Of a stretch of 64,000 bases of DNA, positions 59,619-64,000 are shown one piece after another. Both the position numbers and the translations under genes were made by a program. The DNA is from Ancylomarina euxina (lineage in GTDB: Bacteria > Bacteroidota > Bacteroidia > Bacteroidales > Marinifilaceae): positions 62,001 to 126,000 of the forward strand of contig NZ_QQWG01000010.1 of the NCBI RefSeq assembly GCF_003863355.1. The letters are read 5' to 3'. Every line of letters begins with the position of its first letter. Within the stretch, counting starts at the first letter, position 1. The notes beneath the pieces were generated by a model. That model worked only from the letters and a program-made list of their open reading frames with translations, did no database searches and was not told where the DNA came from.

Positions 59619-61457
59619 ATGCAACTGATTACCACAAATAAGGATAAATGTAACCTGAGTTATACCTGTATACGAGTTTGTCCAGCCAAAGCCATTAAAA
59701 TTAAAGATAATTACGCTCATATTATTGCCAACCGTTGCATTGGTTGTGGTAATTGTGTGACTATGTGTGCTCAGAATGCGATTGAATATCGTAACGAGGA
59801 AGATTACGTGATGGAACTTCTTAAGCGCGACGAAAGAGTGGTGGCTATCTGTGATCCGAGTATTTCTGGAGAGTTCGACGATATCAATGATTATCGAAAC
59901 TTTGTTGGTATGATTCGTGAATTGGGTTTCGATTATGTGGTAGAGGCAGCATTTGGAGCTGATTTAGTGGCTTACAAGTATAAAGAGCTTTTTAATAATT
60001 TTCACGGCAAATATTATCTGTCAACCAAATGCCCAGCTTTGGTGAACCATGTTGAGCGATATTATCCTGATTTGGTGGATAATCTGGCACCTATTGTTAA
60101 TCCGATTATCGCCATGGCGAAGGTTGTGCGCGAAAAGTACGGAAAAGATGTGAAGATCGTTTCGCTCTCACCTTGTGTTGCCAGTAAGGATGATGTGAAG
60201 TTTTTCAATAAGAGCGATGGAGAAATTCAGGCTGTTCTTAGTTTTGTTGAGTTGAGAAAGCTCTTTAAAGAAAAAGGGGTGACGGAAACCCGGGTAGAAT
60301 TTTCGGAATTCGATCCGCCATTTGCCCGAATAGGGGGCTTATTCCCCGTAAGTCATGGCTTGTTTCAGGCTGCTGAGATTGATAACAGCATGTTGCGTGG
60401 TAATATTATTAGCACCGAAGGTCGCAATAATTTTTTGCGTTCTCTTGAAGAATTTCAACGAAACAGTGACCTGAACCAGCATCTCGATCTTTTTTATTGT
60501 GACGGTTGTATTATGGGACATGGTACCTCTAAAGGTGGCCGAAAGTTCTCTCGTCGTTCTCAGGTTGTGCGATATGTTCGCAAACGCCTGAAGACCTTTG
60601 ATGAGCTGCAATGGCAAAAGGAAATCGATGCCTATCAGCATATCGATTTAACCCGAAAATTCTCAATCAAAGATAATCGTTTGCCTATCCCTACAGAGAA
60701 AGAAGTGCAGGAAGTGCTTGATAAGATGGGTAAGGGGAAAATTGAAGATCAGCTTGGTTGTGGTTCATGTGGTTACGAAACCTGTAGAAAATTTGCTGAG
60801 GCTACCGTTCAGGGGATTGCAAAGTTTGAGCAATGCTCTTCGGTAACGATCAAGAATATGAATGCCTATATCAAGAAATTGGGCGAGACCAATGAGAAGT
60901 TAATTCAGACAGAAGTCGCTCTTAAGGAATCGGAAGCTCAAGCCAAAGAGGAACATCGAATGGCAGTTGAAGCCAGTGAAACAACTTCGGCTATGCTTCA
61001 GAAACTCCCAACTGGCGTAGTCATTGTTGATGAGGATCTCAAAATAATTGAATCGAATAATAGCTTTGTTAATCTATTAGGCGAAGAAACAAAGCTGTTG
61101 AATGAGATTATTCCAGGTTTGGTTGATGCCGATTTAACTAAGGTGATTCCTTTTTACCGTTTGTTTTCAACCGTATTAATGAATGGTGAAGATATACTGA
61201 AAAAGGATGTGCATTTTGGGAGTCGATTGTTTAATGTCTCAGTTTTTACAATTAAAAAGAATAAGGTTGTTGGGGGGATCATTCGGGATTTGTATGCGCC
61301 AGAGGTTAGAACCGAAGAGGTGATTGGTCGTGCTCGCGATGTGATTAAGGAGAATCTGCAAACGGTGCAGCAAATTGCCTTCTTATTGGGCGAATCGGCT
61401 TCCAAGACCGAAAAAATTCTGACCTCGATCATTAAATCCCATTCGAAGGAAGAGTAA
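59619..61457 (+). CDS. Sensory-type [FeFe]-hydrogenase (HydS-like), second, diverged copy
   Basis: A 612-residue paralogue of the sensor at 56006 with the same domain order. Differences: in the first ferredoxin site the second Cys is S14 ('DKCNLSYTCIRVC': C11, S14, C17, C21), while the second site is complete (C40, C43, C46, C50). The H-cluster motifs read 'STKCPALV' (C138), 'SPCVASKDD' (C186) and 'FYCDGCIMGHG' (C294, C297), so the third motif is C-x2-C, one residue shorter than in copy 1 and in catalytic enzymes. The later 4Fe-4S domain is intact (C381, C384, C389, C406). A coiled segment (about 420-455) precedes the PAS domain. Hydrogenase chemistry is doubtful; sensing or electron relay is more likely. 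Confidence 0.82.
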   Translation: MQLITTNKDKCNLSYTCIRVCPAKAIKIKDNYAHIIANRCIGCGNCVTMCAQNAIEYRNEEDYVMELLKRDERVVAICDPSISGEFDDINDYRNFVGMIRELGFDYVVEAAFGADLVAYKYKELFNNFHGKYYLSTKCPALVNHVERYYPDLVDNLAPIVNPIIAMAKVVREKYGKDVKIVSLSPCVASKDDVKFFNKSDGEIQAVLSFVELRKLFKEKGVTETRVEFSEFDPPFARIGGLFPVSHGLFQAAEIDNSMLRGNIISTEGRNNFLRSLEEFQRNSDLNQHLDLFYCDGCIMGHGTSKGGRKFSRRSQVVRYVRKRLKTFDELQWQKEIDAYQHIDLTRKFSIKDNRLPIPTEKEVQEVLDKMGKGKIEDQLGCGSCGYETCRKFAEATVQGIAKFEQCSSVTIKNMNAYIKKLGETNEKLIQTEVALKESEAQAKEEHRMAVEASETTSAMLQKLPTGVVIVDEDLKIIESNNSFVNLLGEETKLLNEIIPGLVDADLTKVIPFYRLFSTVLMNGEDILKKDVHFGSRLFNVSVFTIKKNKVVGGIIRDLYAPEVRTEEVIGRARDVIKENLQTVQQIAFLLGESASKTEKILTSIIKSHSKEE

Positions 61458-61552
61458 GCAGTTCTGATTTTGTTTGGTGATTATAATTAGTGATTTAAAG
61501 CTTGAGCAGCCAGAGGCTTTGCATGCTTTATTGGATAAGTTAAAACATTACC

Positions 61553-62737
61553 ATGGAAGAAAAATTTCATTTAGATATTGATTGCCCACAGCTGTTTCAT
61601 CATGGCGAATTGATTTGTGGAGACGTGTTTTTGTCTCGACGTATTAAGGAAGAGAATCGAACGATTGTTATTTTGAGCGATGGAATGGGCAGTGGTGTTA
61701 AGGCTAATGTTTTGGCTACACTTACGGCATCCATGGCCATAAATTTCACCATTGAGCATAAGAATTTTAAAACCATTGCCGATATCATCATGAACACGCT
61801 GCCTGTATGTAGTGTGCGCAAGGTAAGCTATTCAACTTTTACTATTGTCGATATTGAATACGATGGGACTACTCGTATTATGGAGTTCGATAATCCAGAC
61901 TGTGTGATTATGCGAGGCGCTTCTTTCTTCGACCCGGGGTGGGAGAATATAGAGCTGGATAGTGAAGAGAATAAAGGAAAAATCCTGAGAGCCTGTCAGT
62001 TTAATGCGCGTAAAGAGGATCGCATCCTATTTTGGTCTGATGGTATTATGCAATCGGGTATGGGAAGTCCAGCCTATCCCTTTGGTTGGGGGCTCGATAA
62101 TGTGGTTGAATTTGTCAAGCAAAACATCAAAGCCTCGCCTTATATTTCTTCGAATGCACTAGGTAAAAAAATTGTGAAACGTGCTTCCAGAAACGATCAG
62201 GATGAACCTAAGGATGATACCAGTGCGGGTGTTGTTTATTTTAGAGAGCCTAGAAAATTATTGCTTTGCACAGGACCTCCATTCGAAATGGATAAGGACT
62301 CTGAGTTAGCTATGAGAATCTATCATTTTAAAGGGAAGAAAATCATTTGTGGAGGATCTACAGCTGAAATCGTTTCTCGTGAATTGGGACTGAAATTTGC
62401 TCCAGGTATGACAATGACTGATCCTGAATTACCACCGGTTGCTTATATGGAAGGCATTAATTTGGTTACGGAAGGGATTCTAACCATTGGTAAAGTTGCG
62501 CGTATTCTTGAAGACTACGATAATAATTATCAATTGGGTGAAGGTCCTGCCGATCAGATTGTACATTATTTGTTGCAAAGCGATCAGATCTCAATAATCA
62601 ACGGAACACGTATCAATTTAGCACATCAGGATCCAAATTTGCCTGTTGAGTTAGAAATACGCCGTACAGTTGTGAAGCGAGTTGTTCGTCTACTCGAAGA
62701 AAAATTTCTGAAGGATGTGAATTTGAGTTTTTTGTAA
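61553..62737 (+). CDS. PP2C/SpoIIE-family phosphatase with extra C-terminal domain, second copy
   Basis: A 394-residue paralogue of the phosphatase at 57977, identical in length and domain layout. The metal-binding set is conserved: 'ICGDVFLS' (D24), 'LSDGMGSGVK' (D43), 'FWSDGIMQSGMG' and 'PKDDTSAGVVYF'. The C-terminal domain keeps 'FKGKKIICGGSTAEIVSRE' and 'AHQDPNLPVELEIRRTVVK', so this unassigned region is under strong constraint. It lies 95 bases after the second sensor gene, so the second sensor and phosphatase form a second matched pair. Its likely substrate is a phosphorylated switch protein not present in the window. Confidence 0.8.
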   Translation: MEEKFHLDIDCPQLFHHGELICGDVFLSRRIKEENRTIVILSDGMGSGVKANVLATLTASMAINFTIEHKNFKTIADIIMNTLPVCSVRKVSYSTFTIVDIEYDGTTRIMEFDNPDCVIMRGASFFDPGWENIELDSEENKGKILRACQFNARKEDRILFWSDGIMQSGMGSPAYPFGWGLDNVVEFVKQNIKASPYISSNALGKKIVKRASRNDQDEPKDDTSAGVVYFREPRKLLLCTGPPFEMDKDSELAMRIYHFKGKKIICGGSTAEIVSRELGLKFAPGMTMTDPELPPVAYMEGINLVTEGILTIGKVARILEDYDNNYQLGEGPADQIVHYLLQSDQISIINGTRINLAHQDPNLPVELEIRRTVVKRVVRLLEEKFLKDVNLSFL

Positions 62738-62825
62738 GGTCTTTAAAGTCTTAAAAGCCAAAAGGTATAAAGGTCAACCGTTTTTAAGTTATTTCCTTTT
62801 GAACTTTAATCTTTATCCTTATGCA

Positions 62826-64000
62826 CTAGTTGAGTTCGATTAAGGTGATTTCTGGTGGCATACCAATTCTGCCTGGAAAACCAATATAACCAAAACCACG
62901 ATTCACATATAAAAACTGCTTCCCTTTATTGTACAAGCCTCCCCAACGTGGATATTTATATTGGACCGGGCTCCATTTGATACCTGCACGTTCAATTCCA
63001 AACTGCATACCATGTGTATGACCAGCAAAAGTAAGGTCTATATCTGTGCCTAAAACTTTTTCATCCCAATGTGATGGATCATGACTCATAAGCAATTTAA
63101 AGCTTAAATCTTCATTGTCTTTCATCGCTGCATCCAAATCTCCGTGCTGAGGGAAAGGCGGTTTTCCCCAATTCTCAACACCGATAAGTGCAATTTCATC
63201 ATCTTCAATTTTAAGACGTTCTGTTTCATTCAATAACAGCTTAAAACCCGCTTCCTGATGAAAATCTTTAATTCCTTTTAAGTTTTTAGCTTTTGCTTCA
63301 GCTGATGGCCAGTGTGAATAATCGCCATAATCATGATTGCCCAATATGGAATATTTTCCCATCGAAGCATTCATTTTGCTAAGCACTGGAGCCCAGCCTT
63401 CGGTTTCTTCAGCAAAATTATTGACTAAGTCGCCTGTAAACAGGATGATATCTGGCTTTTGTTCATTGATCAGCTCAACGGCCTTATCGATCTTTTCGAA
63501 GTTTTTATTAAAGCTGCCTAAATGCATATCCGATATTTGGACGATTCTAAGTCCTTGAAAAGCTTTAGGTAAATTTGGGAAGCTTAAGCTTTCCTGCATA
63601 ATTCGAAACTTGAACTTCCCTTTTGTAACCCCATAAAGAATTGAGGCAAAGGGGATGGCAGCAAGCATTAAGCCCATTTGATATAAAAATTCGGAACGCT
63701 CCATTTTTTTTTTTGATTTTGATTCAAACTTATTTTCCTTCTTCACACTTGCAAGAGCTCCTATGAGCCAACTTACAATCTTCTGCACATCTTTAAGCAA
63801 TACGAAAAGAATCAGAACAAACTTGGGTATATAAAATAGGGCAAAAGCACCTATCAGATAACTAAAATACACGTAGGCATCAGCTCTTTGTACATGTTCA
63901 ATTCTAAAGAAAAATAGAACAAATGCAGCAAACATGAATACCGATATCAACCAGTAGAATAGCTTTAAAGCCTTTCTTATATATAGGTTTTGGATTTTAT
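62826..64000 (-). CDS. Membrane-anchored metallophosphoesterase, 5' end beyond the window
   Basis: The frame is open to base 64000, so the start is uncertain; a TTG at 63950 and ATG at 63935 are internal candidates, and upstream codons remain hydrophobic. The visible part has N-terminal membrane helices (two within the first ~60 residues), then a linker, then a calcineurin-like phosphoesterase: 'RIVQISDMHLGS' (D, H), 'ILFTGDLVNN' (D), 'ILGNHDYGD' (N, H), 'LLMSHDPSHWD' (H) and 'FAGHTHGMQFG' (H). The full metal-binding set is present. YkuE/YaeI-like enzymes of this type hydrolyse phosphodiesters at the membrane, often UDP-sugar or lipid intermediates. The exact substrate is unknown. Confidence 0.85.
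   Translation of the reverse strand, partial: KIQNLYIRKALKLFYWLISVFMFAAFVLFFFRIEHVQRADAYVYFSYLIGAFALFYIPKFVLILFVLLKDVQKIVSWLIGALASVKKENKFESKSKKKMERSEFLYQMGLMLAAIPFASILYGVTKGKFKFRIMQESLSFPNLPKAFQGLRIVQISDMHLGSFNKNFEKIDKAVELINEQKPDIILFTGDLVNNFAEETEGWAPVLSKMNASMGKYSILGNHDYGDYSHWPSAEAKAKNLKGIKDFHQEAGFKLLLNETERLKIEDDEIALIGVENWGKPPFPQHGDLDAAMKDNEDLSFKLLMSHDPSHWDEKVLGTDIDLTFAGHTHGMQFGIERAGIKWSPVQYKYPRWGGLYNKGKQFLYVNRGFGYIGFPGRIGMPPEITLIELN

Noticed and set aside
1-64000. tRNA or rRNA genes, insertion sequences, prophage
   Set aside because: Intergenic stretches were read for tRNA T-loop patterns and transposase motifs; none was found.

Overview
The window reads as one contiguous chromosomal stretch of an AT-rich Bacteroidota (order Bacteroidales/Marinilabiliales; a Marinifilaceae-like marine anaerobe or facultative anaerobe is my best inference). 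Reasons: DUF4369/TlpA-type thioredoxins, a type I (mitochondrial-like) citrate synthase, a cysteate-synthase-like PLP enzyme of the kind used for capnine sulfonolipids, an exact TTG-N19-TAnnTTTG promoter before rplS, few Shine-Dalgarno sites and many outer-membrane proteins. No tRNA, rRNA, CRISPR array or transposase was found.

Layout. 1-7.3 kb: envelope and housekeeping genes (thioredoxin-like proteins, SRPBCC protein, DUF6122, cysteate synthase-like enzyme, diacylglycerol kinase, glutaminase, MFS transporter). 7.8-11.3 kb: a 1147-residue protein made of two tandem biotin-dependent carboxyltransferase domains. 11.3-13.5 kb: TPR protein, MsrA, MobA. 13.8-20.1 kb: a sulfur locus consisting of a Tat-exported molybdopterin oxidoreductase, a four-cluster ferredoxin subunit, an NrfD/PsrC membrane subunit, two half-size YeeE/YedE sulfur transporters, and an exported rhodanese-fold protein that lacks its active-site Cys but ends in Gly-Gly-Cys. 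A convergent gene for a Cys/Lys-rich exported protein follows. 20.3-24.9 kb: histidine kinase and response regulator, YggS, a dihydroorotate-dehydrogenase-like protein and ribosomal protein L19. 24.9-29.8 kb: patatin, PlsC, SIMPL protein, and an NfeD-like/flotillin pair. 30.0-32.1 kb: arsenic operon arsR-arsC-acr3 with a candidate operator. 32.2-38.5 kb: a HExxH metallopeptidase-like outer-membrane protein, a two-domain periplasmic protein, a PQQ-type beta-propeller and a VOC protein.

38.8-55.6 kb is more mosaic. It holds RidA, outer-membrane phospholipase A, an amidohydrolase, a 49-residue PspC protein, citrate synthase, a YcaQ-type glycosylase, LUD and YdeI-like proteins, a YtxH/membrane cassette, a 2OG oxygenase and a YkgJ protein. 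It is seeded with about nine copies of one hairpin family, two copies of a roughly 95-bp two-hairpin element, and an 11-unit 21-bp minisatellite. It also holds a translationally coupled two-gene operon whose first product ends in a DisA/CdaA-like (diadenylate-cyclase-fold) domain with altered catalytic motifs, a candidate sensor or conflict system.

56.0-62.7 kb is the most striking locus: two rounds of an [FeFe]-hydrogenase-like sensor (ferredoxin domain, H-cluster domain, extra 4Fe-4S domain, PAS) followed by a PP2C/SpoIIE phosphatase, with a thioredoxin-like [2Fe-2S] ferredoxin between the rounds. It matches the known phosphatase-linked sensory [FeFe]-hydrogenase type, but the module is duplicated and the second sensor has diverged at cluster-ligand positions. 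My inference is that the pair reports hydrogen or redox state to a phosphorylation-based switch. The window closes with a metallophosphoesterase running off the edge.
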